DNA from: an uncultured Verrucomicrobiales bacterium
GTDB taxonomy: Bacteria; Verrucomicrobiota; Verrucomicrobiia; Verrucomicrobiales; Akkermansiaceae
Reading direction: 5' to 3'
DNA length: 62,797 nucleotides
NCBI GenBank assembly: GCA_937951675.1
Contig: CALFBI010000020.1
Location: forward strand, 1-62,797
Part shown: piece after piece, positions 17,466-26,308 of the stretch
How positions within the stretch are numbered: position 1 is the stretch's first letter
Layout: the number at the start of each line of letters is the position of its first letter
Notes under the pieces: model-generated
Databases searched by the model: none
Seen by the model: the letters and a program-made list of their open reading frames with translations, nothing else
Told to the model about the DNA's origin: nothing
Made by a program: the position numbers and the translations under genes

Positions 17466-18217
17466 TACTTTTTCCAACGACGGTGGTCAACATGGTGATG
17501 GGTGATGAAAAGCACGAAAGCCGTCATACTGAGGTAGTAGACAAATGGAGGGGAGCTGATGACGCCTCTAGAGAATTCATCAAGGTGAAGTTGGCTTGAA
17601 ATCTGATAAAAGACCCCAGCTGCCGCGAAATCATTCCCCCAAATGAAGGTCACATATCCTAAGAAGTAGTGGAGAAGTAAGATTCCAATCGTAACAATTC
17701 CGGCAATGATTTGACTCGAGGTGAGAGAAGAAGCAAGGCATCCAATTGCCGTAAAATAAAGCCCCATTAGAAAAATAATACTATAAGAGCCAATAAGGGA
17801 CCCTTGATCGTAAGGTGCTGGAATACTTGTGATCCAGTCGAAAGCAAGGAATTGGAATAAGGAAGGAACCCAAAGTAAAATGTAAAAAGTGACTGCGGCA
17901 GCATATTTGGAAAGGACCACTTGCCCCGTGGTGACAGGAGCCGTGAAAAGAGTTTCGATCGTCCCTAATCGCTCCTCTTCAGAGAAGAGTTTCATGGTGA
18001 TGAGAGGGAAAAGAAAGAGGAATGAAAACCAAAAATGAGGGGTGTGAAAAGCGGCGTAGACGAGCGTGTCAGCGATTGCATTATCCGTGAATCCCTTCAT
18101 GGCGGTTGAGAGAGATAGACCTGACATGACGGAAGCAAAAGCCAGGACAACCCAACCAAAAGGGGAGGTGAAATACCCTTTGAGTTCTTTTCGATAGAGA
18201 ATGATAAATTCGCGCAT
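17465..18217 (-). CDS. ABC-2 type permease, GldF-like
   Basis: A 250-residue permease with six predicted membrane helices. It begins MREFIILYRKELKGYFTSPFGWVVLAFASVMSGL, the classic ABC-2 start (KELKGYFTSP), and carries the cytoplasmic EEERLGTIETLFTAPVTTGQVVLSKYAAAV coupling motif. It is expected to pair with the ATPase 20 bases upstream and the GldG-like protein whose ATG overlaps its stop. Confidence 0.85.
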   Translation of the reverse strand: MREFIILYRKELKGYFTSPFGWVVLAFASVMSGLSLSTAMKGFTDNAIADTLVYAAFHTPHFWFSFLFLFPLITMKLFSEEERLGTIETLFTAPVTTGQVVLSKYAAAVTFYILLWVPSLFQFLAFDWITSIPAPYDQGSLIGSYSIIFLMGLYFTAIGCLASSLTSSQIIAGIVTIGILLLHYFLGYVTFIWGNDFAAAGVFYQISSQLHLDEFSRGVISSPPFVYYLSMTAFVLFITHHHVDHRRWKK

Positions 18218-18237
18218 GGGATAGCTTCTTTTTTTAT

Positions 18238-19170
18238 TTAATCGCGGCGAGTGAGCTCCACAAAAACATCTTCTAAACGACCTTCATGACGATAGAGAGT
18301 TTTGACCGGCCATCTTTCTTGAGCAGCAAGGTTTGAGAGCCGCTCTCTTGTCTCTGTTCCCGAGTCGACAATGATTTCGAATTGTTCCCACCCTGCTTGT
18401 TTTCCTCCGTGAAGGACCTTTTTAATCTCAGTGAGAGCGGAAAGTTTTTTGCGAACCTGAATGGGGTCTGCTTTGACTTCGAATTGAATTCGGCCGGCAT
18501 GGCGCATTCCTTGGACAAGATTCGATGGCGTATCGCAGGCTTTAATTTTACCCTGGTCGATAATGACAACTTTACTACAAATCATTTCGACCTCACTCAG
18601 AATATGAGTAGAGAGTAAAATGGTATGCTTTTTGGCGAGCTCCTGGATGAGTTTCCGAATCGCAATAATTTGGTTCGGGTCAAGCCCATTGGTAGGTTCA
18701 TCGAGAATGAGAAGTTCAGGTCGATGCACGAGGGCATCAGCGAGCCCCACGCGTTGCCGGTATCCTTTGGAAAGGGTGGCGATCGGCTTACGCCGTCGAT
18801 CGCTGAGACCGCATTCTGAGATGGTTTGGTTCACTTGAGAGCGAACGGCACGTCCTTTGACGCCTTTTAATTTAGCGCGGAAGGTCAGGTATTCTTTTAC
18901 CGTCATTTCACGGTAGAGAGGCACATCTTCGGGCATATAGCCGATAGAGCGTCTGGCTTTCACAGATTGCTTGAAAACGTCGAAGCCGTTGATGGAGGCA
19001 TTTCCCGAAGTTGGCGGAAGGTAACCCGTTAACATTCTGAGGGTTGTTGTCTTTCCTGCTCCGTTAGGGCCAAGGAATCCTACGATCTCACCTTCACTGA
19101 CATCGAAGCTGATTCCATCGACCGCTTGGTGCCGGCCGAAGCGTTTAGAGAGCTGTTGAACGTGAATCAT
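18238..19170 (-). CDS. ABC transporter ATP-binding protein, GldA-like
   Basis: A 310-residue ATPase with Walker A GPNGAGKTT (residues about 35-43), Q-loop region GYMPEDVPLYREMTVKEYL, signature LSKGYRQRVG, Walker B LLILDEPTNGLDP and the H-loop STHILSE. The C-terminal extension of about 85 residues is typical of ABC-2 export ATPases such as GldA/NatA. It is the first gene of the four-gene operon. The 127-base gap to sucA on the other side must contain both divergent promoters. Confidence 0.9.
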   Translation of the reverse strand: MIHVQQLSKRFGRHQAVDGISFDVSEGEIVGFLGPNGAGKTTTLRMLTGYLPPTSGNASINGFDVFKQSVKARRSIGYMPEDVPLYREMTVKEYLTFRAKLKGVKGRAVRSQVNQTISECGLSDRRRKPIATLSKGYRQRVGLADALVHRPELLILDEPTNGLDPNQIIAIRKLIQELAKKHTILLSTHILSEVEMICSKVVIIDQGKIKACDTPSNLVQGMRHAGRIQFEVKADPIQVRKKLSALTEIKKVLHGGKQAGWEQFEIIVDSGTETRERLSNLAAQERWPVKTLYRHEGRLEDVFVELTRRD

Positions 19171-19213
19171 GAAATAAAAGAGCGTTTGATGTCGCGGTTT
19201 TTGTCCTCTTCAG

Positions 19214-19242
19214 TTGACTTGAGAGAAGGACTTCTTTAACTA
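19214..19242 (+). promoter_or_regulatory. Candidate sigma70-type promoter for sucA
   Basis: TTGACT at 19214-19219, a 17-base spacer and TAACTA at 19237-19242 lie about 55 bases upstream of the sucA ATG in the divergent gap with the ABC ATPase gene. The -35 matches consensus in five of six positions; the -10 is weak. Confidence 0.35.
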
Positions 19243-19297
19243 AACTTAATCACACTTTCGACAAGGAAGAAAATTTAACTTTTGCAGACCATCACCA

Positions 19298-22117
19298 ATG
19301 AAAGCCTCTGTTTCTAGCCGCCTCAATGCGGATCTCCTCGATGAGAATTATGAAAAATGGCAAAATGACCCGACTTCCGTTGATGCGGTATGGTCTGCTT
19401 ATTTTGAAGGATTCGAGTTAGGACTCGCTGAATTAAAAAAACGTCCTGCCGGAAAAGCTCCTGAATCAGGGGGTGGAATGCCTTCAGTTAATTCTGGGGC
19501 AACATCGGTGCCAGCTTCTCTGGGAGGGGATGACCCCGATCATAATTTGAGTTACCGAGGTAAGGTCGTGAGTCTTATTTATAATTATCGGACTCTCGGG
19601 CACACTCAAGCCGCGATCAATCCCTTAGTCGATCACCCTCCCGAGAACCCTCGGCTTGGCTTGAGCCAATTTGGATTAAGTGATCGCGATTTTGCTCGTG
19701 ATGCTACCACCCAATTTTTCCGCAATGGGCAAAAAATGACGCTCGGGGAGATGTTACAAGCTCTCAAGGAAACCTATTCAGGGTCTGTAGGCTTCGAGTT
19801 TATGCATATTCATAATACCGAAGTGCGTAATTGGATCCGGGAAAGGGCTGAGAATCAGCTCACTTCTGACGAGATAGATTCTCAGAAACAACAAAAATGG
19901 CTTCGTTGGCTTTTGGAAGCCGAGCTGTTCGAATCCTTTATTGGTAAACGCTTTTTAGGAGAGAAGCGTTTCTCTCTCGAGGGGGGAGAAGGACTGATGG
20001 TTCTGTTGAATAAAATTTTAGAAGGATGTCCATCCGGTGGAGTCAAAGAGATCGAAATGGGGATGGCTCACCGTGGACGTCTCAATGTGCTTGCTCATTT
20101 CGTTAAAAAATCAATTAAGACGATTCTTTATGAATTCACCCCTAATTATGTGCCCGATCTTGTCGCTGGGGATGGGGATGTGAAATACCACCTTGGTTAT
20201 GAGAGCGTTCGTCAACTTCCAGATGGAGAAGTAAGAGTGAACCTCGCCGCAAATCCTTCCCACCTAGAGGCAGTGAATGCGGTTGTGGAAGGGAAGGCTC
20301 GAGCCCGTCAGCGTAAGATCGGAGATGACGGCGTGAAAACGGATCGTAAACAAGTGCTTCCTCTTCTCATCCATGGTGATGCGGCCTTTGCCGGACAAGG
20401 ATCAGTGGCGGAGGTTTTAAATCTGTCTCAGCTTCCTGGATACCGGACGGGTGGAACGATTCATTTGATTGTAAATAATCAAATCGGATTTACGACCATG
20501 CCAGAAGATGCTCGTTCTTCCGCTTATGCGACGGACGTGGCTAAGATGATTGAAGCTCCTATCATTCATGTGAATGGAGAAAGTCCACAGGATTTGGCTT
20601 GGGTGGCGCAGTTAGCGATCGAATTTCGTCAGAAGTTTGGTCGAGATATCGTGATTGATATGTATTGCTATCGCCGCCAAGGGCATAATGAAAATGACCA
20701 AGCCGCTTTCACGCAGCCTCATATTTACCGCAAAATAGGAACTCGTAAACCCATCGGGCAGCTCTATCGAGATCAGCTGATCGAAACGGGTGCCATGACG
20801 AAAGAAGAAGGCGAAAACTTGTGGAATGATATTTGGAATGGATTCGAAGCAGGTTATGCGGAGATGAAAGAGATCGAAGAAAAGGGGAACCGTAATGTGT
20901 TCACCGGATCTACGGGAGTCTGTCAGCTTCCTTACAGTCATGATCCTGTTGTGACAGGGATTAGCGAAGAAACGCTCTATCATGTCGGTAAAACCCTGAC
21001 CGAAATCCCTTCTAATTTCAGCCTTCACCCAACTTTACAAAAACGTTTTATTCCTCGTCGTTTACAGGCCCTTGAATCTCGAGAAAGCTTTGACTGGGCT
21101 TTTGGGGAAGCTTTGGCCTTTGGATCACTCCTCATGGAAGGAAATCCGGTTCGCCTTTCTGGCCAAGATTGCCGTCGAGGCACCTTTAGTCAACGCCACG
21201 CGGTGTTCTATGATTACCAGACCAGAGAGCGCTACATCCCTTTGAAACATCTCTCTGATGACCAGGCGAAGTTCTGTGTATATAATTCACTTCTCTCTGA
21301 GGCAGCGGTGCTTGGCTTCGATTACGGTTATTCACTTGGTTGTCCAGAAATGCTCTTGCTTTGGGAAGCCCAGTTCGGAGATTTCTCCAATGGAGCTCAG
21401 GTGATCATCGATCAGTTCATCTCTTCTGCGGAGTCGAAATGGCAAACTCCGAATAGCATGGTAATGCTTCTTCCTCATGGATATGAAGGAATGGGACCAG
21501 AGCATTCGAGTGCTCGCTTAGAACGCTACCTCCAACTTTGTGCAGAGAAAAATATGATCGTGGGTAACTTTACCACTCCTGCTCAGTATTTCCACGCTCT
21601 GCGCCGTCAGAAGCATAGTGAGATTCAAAAGCCTCTCATTATTATGACGCCGAAGAGCTTGCTAACACATCCTCTTGCTGTTTCAAAAATCGACGAGTTT
21701 ACGGACCAGTCCCGTTTCCAAGAGATTTTACAAGATGGTATGATGTGTCATACCCCTCAAGAAGTGGAACGCGTCATTTTCTGCACTGGTAAAGTCTACT
21801 ACGATATCCTTAAGTATCGGGAAGAAAACCGCATTGATAACGTTGCCATTGTCCGAGTTGAACAGTTGTATCCTTATCATGAACAAATGGTGAAGGATGT
21901 TATTTCGATCTACGAAAACTGCACGAAGTGGGTGTGGTGTCAGGAAGAACCTCTCAATATGGGAGCTTGGACTTATATCGGACCACGTCTTGGAGAAACA
22001 CTCGATACTCGAATCCGTTATGCCGGGCGTGATCGTGCTTCAAGCCCTTCTACGGGATCAAAGGCTGTTCATAAACGCGAACAGGCTAATCTGGTTGAAG
22101 AAGCTTATGAGGTGTAA
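19298..22117 (+). CDS. sucA: 2-oxoglutarate dehydrogenase E1 component
   Basis: A 939-residue thiamine-diphosphate enzyme that decarboxylates 2-oxoglutarate in the TCA cycle. N-terminal E2-binding-type segment (DLLDENYEKWQNDPTSVDAVWSAYFEGFELG), then FLGEKRFSLEGGEGLMVLLNKILE, GMAHRGRLNVLAHFVKK, HLGYESVRQLPDGEVRVNLAANPSHLEAVNAVVEGKARA, HGDAAFAGQGSVAEVLNLSQLPGY and the ThDP/Mg motif (GTIHLIVNNQIGFTT). The C-terminal half contains LSGQDCRRGTFSQRHAVFYDYQT and LPHGYEGMGPEHSSARLERYLQL. Full length for the family. It is followed 37 bases later by sucB; no lpd (E3) gene is in the window. Confidence 0.97.
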   Translation: MKASVSSRLNADLLDENYEKWQNDPTSVDAVWSAYFEGFELGLAELKKRPAGKAPESGGGMPSVNSGATSVPASLGGDDPDHNLSYRGKVVSLIYNYRTLGHTQAAINPLVDHPPENPRLGLSQFGLSDRDFARDATTQFFRNGQKMTLGEMLQALKETYSGSVGFEFMHIHNTEVRNWIRERAENQLTSDEIDSQKQQKWLRWLLEAELFESFIGKRFLGEKRFSLEGGEGLMVLLNKILEGCPSGGVKEIEMGMAHRGRLNVLAHFVKKSIKTILYEFTPNYVPDLVAGDGDVKYHLGYESVRQLPDGEVRVNLAANPSHLEAVNAVVEGKARARQRKIGDDGVKTDRKQVLPLLIHGDAAFAGQGSVAEVLNLSQLPGYRTGGTIHLIVNNQIGFTTMPEDARSSAYATDVAKMIEAPIIHVNGESPQDLAWVAQLAIEFRQKFGRDIVIDMYCYRRQGHNENDQAAFTQPHIYRKIGTRKPIGQLYRDQLIETGAMTKEEGENLWNDIWNGFEAGYAEMKEIEEKGNRNVFTGSTGVCQLPYSHDPVVTGISEETLYHVGKTLTEIPSNFSLHPTLQKRFIPRRLQALESRESFDWAFGEALAFGSLLMEGNPVRLSGQDCRRGTFSQRHAVFYDYQTRERYIPLKHLSDDQAKFCVYNSLLSEAAVLGFDYGYSLGCPEMLLLWEAQFGDFSNGAQVIIDQFISSAESKWQTPNSMVMLLPHGYEGMGPEHSSARLERYLQLCAEKNMIVGNFTTPAQYFHALRRQKHSEIQKPLIIMTPKSLLTHPLAVSKIDEFTDQSRFQEILQDGMMCHTPQEVERVIFCTGKVYYDILKYREENRIDNVAIVRVEQLYPYHEQMVKDVISIYENCTKWVWCQEEPLNMGAWTYIGPRLGETLDTRIRYAGRDRASSPSTGSKAVHKREQANLVEEAYEV

Positions 22118-22154
22118 CCTCCTCTCAAAAATTTAAAATTTAAGAACTAAGAAC

Positions 22155-23540
22155 ATGTCGCATCAAATCAAAGTTCCTGCTGCAGGAGATTCCATCACCT
22201 CCGCAAGTATTGGACAATGGCATAAGCAAGAGGGAGAATTTGTTTCGAAAGGGGATGTCATCGTGACCCTCGAAACGGATAAGGTTTCCAATGAACTTGA
22301 AGCAGAGGTCTCTGGTGTTTTACGCCTTCTCGTAGCAGAGGGAGAAGAAGTTCCAATCGGGGCTTTGATCGCATCCATCGAAGAATCTGAAGCCGTTCTA
22401 ACTACTGGCTCAGCACCGGCCCCAGCTCTTCAAGCCGAAGAACCTTCCCAAGCTTCATCAGTCAAACAGATCGAGCCAACAGGAGATCCTCTTGATGTAA
22501 CAGTTCCTGCCGCTGGAGACTCGATCACCTCGGCGAGTATCGGAAAGTGGAACGTTTCTCATGGGGATTTCGTTACCAAAGGACAAAACTTAGTGTTACT
22601 AGAAACAGATAAGGTTTCCAATGAACTTGAAGCAGAACTTTCTGGTTCGATTGAAATTATCATCTCCGAGGGAGAGGAAGTGCCGATCGGCACTTTAATT
22701 GCTAGAATCACGCCGGGAGCGGGGAGTGCCCCCGTAGAAGTCCCCAAAGAAGTCAAACCGCTTCAATCTCTGACCCCAGCCGTTGTTCCTGTAGAGACGG
22801 CGAGTATAAGTGAGCCAGCTCAAGCGCCACAAGATGACTCTTCGCGCACCACGCGCAAGAAGATGTCGATGTTACGTCGTAAAATTTCGACTCATCTTGT
22901 TAATGCTCAGCAAACAGCGGCCATTTTAACGACTTTCAATGAGGTCGATATGACTGAGATCATGACCTTGCGGAAGCAAATTCAAGAAGAGTTTGTTGCC
23001 AAACACGGAGTGAAACTCGGCTTCATGTCATTCTTTGTGAAAGCGATCGTGCAAGCGCTTAAAGAAGTTCCGCAAATCAATGGCCGCATCGATGGCACGG
23101 ATATGATTCAGAATCACTTTTTCGATATTGGAGTCGCGATCGGGACGGAGAAAGGTCTCATCGTTCCGGTCTTACGTGACTGCGATCAGAAATCATTCGC
23201 AGAAATCGAACAAGATATCATCGCTTACGCCGAGAAGGCAAAAGAAGGGAAAATCGAATTCACAGACCTACAAGGAGGAGTCTTTACCGTTTCCAATGGA
23301 GGCGTCTATGGCTCTCTGCTTAGCACTCCTATCTTAAATCCTCCGCAAAGTGGAATTTTGGGAATGCATACGATTCAAAAACGCCCGATTGCGGTGAATG
23401 ATGAAGTCGTGATTCGTCCGATGATGTATCTCGCCTTTAGCTATGATCACCGTCTTGTTGATGGAAAAGAAGCCGTCACATTCTTAATTAAAATTAAAGA
23501 CTGTATCGAGAACCCGACTCGGTTGATGTTAGAGGTTTAA
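22155..23540 (+). CDS. sucB: 2-oxoglutarate dehydrogenase E2 with two lipoyl domains
   Basis: A 461-residue dihydrolipoyllysine succinyltransferase. Two tandem, very similar lipoyl domains (residues about 1-76 and 113-187) carry the lipoylated lysines K43 and K153 in identical [12 protein letters not shown] motifs. A Pro/Ala/Glu-rich linker (190-231) leads directly to the catalytic domain, which starts at [15 protein letters not shown] and ends with the active-site motif DHRLVDG (H431, D434). The peripheral-subunit-binding domain that normally lies between the linker and catalytic core, with a PxxRxxA...GTGxxGRI pattern, is not visible. Most bacterial E2o proteins have one lipoyl domain and one binding domain, so this domain order is unusual. 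Confidence 0.93.
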   Translation: MSHQIKVPAAGDSITSASIGQWHKQEGEFVSKGDVIVTLETDKVSNELEAEVSGVLRLLVAEGEEVPIGALIASIEESEAVLTTGSAPAPALQAEEPSQASSVKQIEPTGDPLDVTVPAAGDSITSASIGKWNVSHGDFVTKGQNLVLLETDKVSNELEAELSGSIEIIISEGEEVPIGTLIARITPGAGSAPVEVPKEVKPLQSLTPAVVPVETASISEPAQAPQDDSSRTTRKKMSMLRRKISTHLVNAQQTAAILTTFNEVDMTEIMTLRKQIQEEFVAKHGVKLGFMSFFVKAIVQALKEVPQINGRIDGTDMIQNHFFDIGVAIGTEKGLIVPVLRDCDQKSFAEIEQDIIAYAEKAKEGKIEFTDLQGGVFTVSNGGVYGSLLSTPILNPPQSGILGMHTIQKRPIAVNDEVVIRPMMYLAFSYDHRLVDGKEAVTFLIKIKDCIENPTRLMLEV

Positions 23541-23555
23541 GCGTTTTTAAGACCG

Positions 23556-24521
23556 ATGAAAGAATTCACCTCGACTGCGCTCAAAGGCTTCGCGATGGGA
23601 GCCGCTAACGTGATCCCTGGTGTTTCTGGTGGGACGATTGCCTTTATTACTGGGATTTATGCACGAATGATTGATGCCTTAAAGGCCTTCAATCTCTCGA
23701 ATGCGAAGCTCCTTTTTCGCGGGAAATGGCGTGAGTTTTTGAAAGCGATCGATGCCATTTTTCTTTTCCCTTTATTTTTAGGAGTAGGAGTGAGCTTGAT
23801 CTCTTTAGCTTCTGTTCTTAAGTGGGGGTTTGAGAATCATCCGCTTTATGTATGGGCTCTTTTCTTTGGGCTCATCATGGCCTCGATTCCTTCCGTGGGG
23901 AAGATGGTGAAACGTTGGTCACCATCTAGTATTTTATCCTTAGTGATAGGGCTAGCTGTTTCGGTCCCATTGGCTTTCTTAGAACCCGCTGCTGAAAATC
24001 CGAGTTTTGGTTACCTGCTCCTTTGTGGAGTGGTTGCAATGTGCTCTATGCTGATTCCTGGGCTCTCGGGCTCGTTTGTTCTTCTTCTCATGGGGAACTA
24101 TAAATTAGTGATGTTAGATTCTTTAGCCGCTTTGAAAGACTTGAAGTTTTCAGAAGCATTACCCACTTTGCTTCCGGTAGGACTAGGGGCTATATTAGGC
24201 TTAGTTGTTCTGTCCCGCTTCCTGAGCTGGTTGTTTAAATCTTACCATGATCAAGCCGTGGCCTTGATCACAGGGTTCGTGGCAGGTTCGCTTATCGTGA
24301 TATGGCCGTGGAAAGACCAAGTCGTGGAGACTTTCACCAAGACCGATGGCGCAGTAAAAGAAAAATTAATAGGGTTTGAAAACTGGCGTCTTCCAAATTT
24401 CTCAAGTCAGGGGGACTGGATTGCAATGGGATTTACCCTCATTGGGATCTCGATGATCGTGGTGATGGATAAGGTTCAAAGCCAGAAGTCGAAACGCGCG
24501 ATCTTACTAGCAGAAGAATGA
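23556..24521 (+). CDS. DUF368 family membrane protein (PopT-like)
   Basis: A 321-residue polytopic membrane protein with about eight helices. It begins with GFAMGAANVIPGVSGGTIAFITGIYARMIDALKAF, the DUF368 signature, and repeats a related motif later (MLIPGLSGSFVLLLMGNYKLVMLDSL), an internal inverted-repeat architecture. DUF368 proteins (PopT) have been implicated in recycling of undecaprenyl phosphate across the cytoplasmic membrane for cell-wall synthesis. It starts 15 bases after sucB and its stop overlaps the DUF502 start (ATGA). Confidence 0.9.
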   Translation: MKEFTSTALKGFAMGAANVIPGVSGGTIAFITGIYARMIDALKAFNLSNAKLLFRGKWREFLKAIDAIFLFPLFLGVGVSLISLASVLKWGFENHPLYVWALFFGLIMASIPSVGKMVKRWSPSSILSLVIGLAVSVPLAFLEPAAENPSFGYLLLCGVVAMCSMLIPGLSGSFVLLLMGNYKLVMLDSLAALKDLKFSEALPTLLPVGLGAILGLVVLSRFLSWLFKSYHDQAVALITGFVAGSLIVIWPWKDQVVETFTKTDGAVKEKLIGFENWRLPNFSSQGDWIAMGFTLIGISMIVVMDKVQSQKSKRAILLAEE

Positions 24522-25213
24522 AATCAGTATTTGATGCTCCTGGAGAAAAGGCTCCGATTTCGGCCATGAAGCGGATTCTGAGCACGTTCTTAGCGGGCTT
24601 AGCCGCCGTGATTCCAATCTTAGGAATCGTTGTGATTCTCGTTTTCATTTATCGTCTCCTTCGGCAAATCGGTGAGAAGATGATTGATGCCGTCTTTAAG
24701 GCTCTTAACTTTTTACGAGGTTCGGCGGGGATAGATTCTCCTTGGAGCTTTAGTTTCCCAGGGGATGAGTTCGTTTGGATGCTCATTCCAGTGCTTCTCG
24801 TGTATAGTGTGGGATTTCTAGCAAAGGGAGCACAGGGAAGGAAACTGTTAAACTTATTTCATCAGAGCATGCTTCGAATCCCGATTATCGGATTTATTTA
24901 CTCTGCGTTGAAGCAGTTCGTTGATTCAGTAAGAAATTTAGGCGGTCCGCGGAAGTTTAAGAGTGTCGCTTATATCGAATATCCGAGCCCTGGATGCCGT
25001 TTGTTAGGCTTCGTAACCGCAAACTTCCATGACCGTCAGGTAGGGAAGGACGTTACTTCGGTTTTCATCCCCACCAGCCCCAACCCCATGACTGGATTTG
25101 TGGTCATTGTGGAGGATGAAAAAGTGTTCAATAGCGACTTAACTCTCGAAGAAGCCGGGAAACTGATTTTATCAGCAGGCTTAGTTTCACCTGAATCTTA
25201 TCAAGATTCCTGA
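24518..25213 (+). CDS. DUF502 family membrane protein
   Basis: A 231-residue protein with two N-terminal membrane segments (STFLAGLAAVIPILGIVVILVFIYRLL and FVWMLIPVLLVYSVGFLA) and the conserved DUF502 core: IPIIGFIYSALKQFVDSV, FKSVAYIEYPSPGCRLLGFVTA and SVFIPTSPNPMTGFVVIVEDEKV. Function is unknown; the family is widespread in bacteria and plants (COV-like). Coupling to the DUF368 gene by a 4-base overlap suggests a shared envelope role. Confidence 0.9.
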   Translation: MKSVFDAPGEKAPISAMKRILSTFLAGLAAVIPILGIVVILVFIYRLLRQIGEKMIDAVFKALNFLRGSAGIDSPWSFSFPGDEFVWMLIPVLLVYSVGFLAKGAQGRKLLNLFHQSMLRIPIIGFIYSALKQFVDSVRNLGGPRKFKSVAYIEYPSPGCRLLGFVTANFHDRQVGKDVTSVFIPTSPNPMTGFVVIVEDEKVFNSDLTLEEAGKLILSAGLVSPESYQDS

Positions 25214-25342
25214 GGTGATTAGAAAAATAAGGAGTTTTCATAATAGGTTTCATGATTGCTCATTGTTAAGATCATTAACCATGAAACAAGGTCTGGAATG
25301 GGGATTTCTCCTGAAGGCTTTCTAACATCATCTTTGAGCGCT

Positions 25343-25711
25343 ATGAATCAAGAATCAAGCAGCTGGTCGGTAGTTCACAAAAGAAGACCAAGAGGCGGGG
25401 TTGGTAACTTGAGGCCTTTATTACCTTTTACGAAGAAGCTGATTCGACGAACCGGTTGGGGGATTGTGCTTATATCGATTATTTCAGGAGCGATCTTTCA
25501 TATGAAAACGGACTCAGATTTGTTCGAAATGATTGCGCATCAAACCTTCTGGTCTTGGGTCATTTTCCGGCTTTCAAGTGTGGTGGCAGGACTTTACTTT
25601 AGGTTTACTGATTCTGAGAAAAAGGAGCGAATTTGCGCTATCGTTTGGGTCTCTCTCGCTTCGATCCTTTTTCTTTATGTGGTATTGTATGTGGTGCCAT
25701 TCGGTGCTTAG
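25343..25711 (+). CDS. Hypothetical membrane protein
   Basis: From the ATG at 25343 the product is 122 residues: a basic, Ser-rich N-terminus (MNQESSSWSVVHKRRPRGGV) and three hydrophobic stretches (WGIVLISIISGAIF, TFWSWVIFRLSSVVAGLYF and ICAIVWVSLASILFLYVVLYVV). The frame is open further upstream to TTG 25256 and ATG 25298, so the start is uncertain. GTTTCATG at 25247-25254 and CATGAAAC at 25280-25287 form a long-loop inverted repeat before it. No family recognised. Confidence 0.5.
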   Translation: MNQESSSWSVVHKRRPRGGVGNLRPLLPFTKKLIRRTGWGIVLISIISGAIFHMKTDSDLFEMIAHQTFWSWVIFRLSSVVAGLYFRFTDSEKKERICAIVWVSLASILFLYVVLYVVPFGA

Positions 25712-25785
25712 TAGGCAGAAAATGGCGTAAGCCTTTTTTCTCAACCCTCGACAAAGAGAGGGGTTTTCGATAGAAGTCTTCTTCT

Positions 25786-26304
25786 ATGCGCGGATCGGTT
25801 GCGGGGAAGCTTTACCTCATGTTCATCGGCTTTTTACTCGTTTTGGCGGGAGGAGCTTTCACTTGGTTACTTGGGGCTTCTTTTGGAAAGGCACATGAGC
25901 AACGGAGTTGGGCCGAAGTGCCTGCCAAAATTGCTTCTGTGAAGAAAGAAAAGCGCCGTTGGGAAGCCAGTCCTGCTCCTGAATATCGAGTTTTAATTCA
26001 TTTTGATTATGAGTATGAGGGGGAAACGTATCGATCTTCTCGTTTTGAGCTTAGGGGAAACTCTTGGACGGGTAAAACTTCGAAGATCAATCGTTTGCTT
26101 GAGAACTATACAAAAGGTTCCAAGCATCTTGCCTATGTCGATCCTGAAGAACCATCATTAGCGGTTCTTAAATTAGATACCAAGGCTTCTGGATACTCAA
26201 TCTGGTTTCCTTTGATCTTTGTGGTAGGAGGCGTCGGTGTGATGATTGGAGCTTGGCTCCCTAGGCGAAAGGTGAAGAAGTCTAATTCTCCTCCTACCTC
26301 TTAA
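25786..26304 (+). CDS. DUF3592 domain membrane protein
   Basis: A 172-residue protein with two membrane helices (LYLMFIGFLLVLAGGAFTWLLG near the N-terminus; IWFPLIFVVGGVGVMIGAWL near the C-terminus) bracketing an extracytoplasmic DUF3592 domain (WAEVPAKIASVKKEKRR... YRVLIHFDYEYEGETYRSSRF... KHLAYVDPEEPSLAVLK). The terminal YVDPEEPS motif marks the family. Unlike the cassette DUF3592 gene near the left edge, this copy sits in core sequence, 4 bases before the MFS gene. Role unknown. Confidence 0.85.
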   Translation: MRGSVAGKLYLMFIGFLLVLAGGAFTWLLGASFGKAHEQRSWAEVPAKIASVKKEKRRWEASPAPEYRVLIHFDYEYEGETYRSSRFELRGNSWTGKTSKINRLLENYTKGSKHLAYVDPEEPSLAVLKLDTKASGYSIWFPLIFVVGGVGVMIGAWLPRRKVKKSNSPPTS

Positions 26305-26308
26305 ATTA

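Noticed and set aside
25247-25287. GTTTCATG/CATGAAAC inverted repeat after the DUF502 gene
   Set aside because: Eight-base arms with a 25-base loop and no T run; insufficient for a terminator or operator call.
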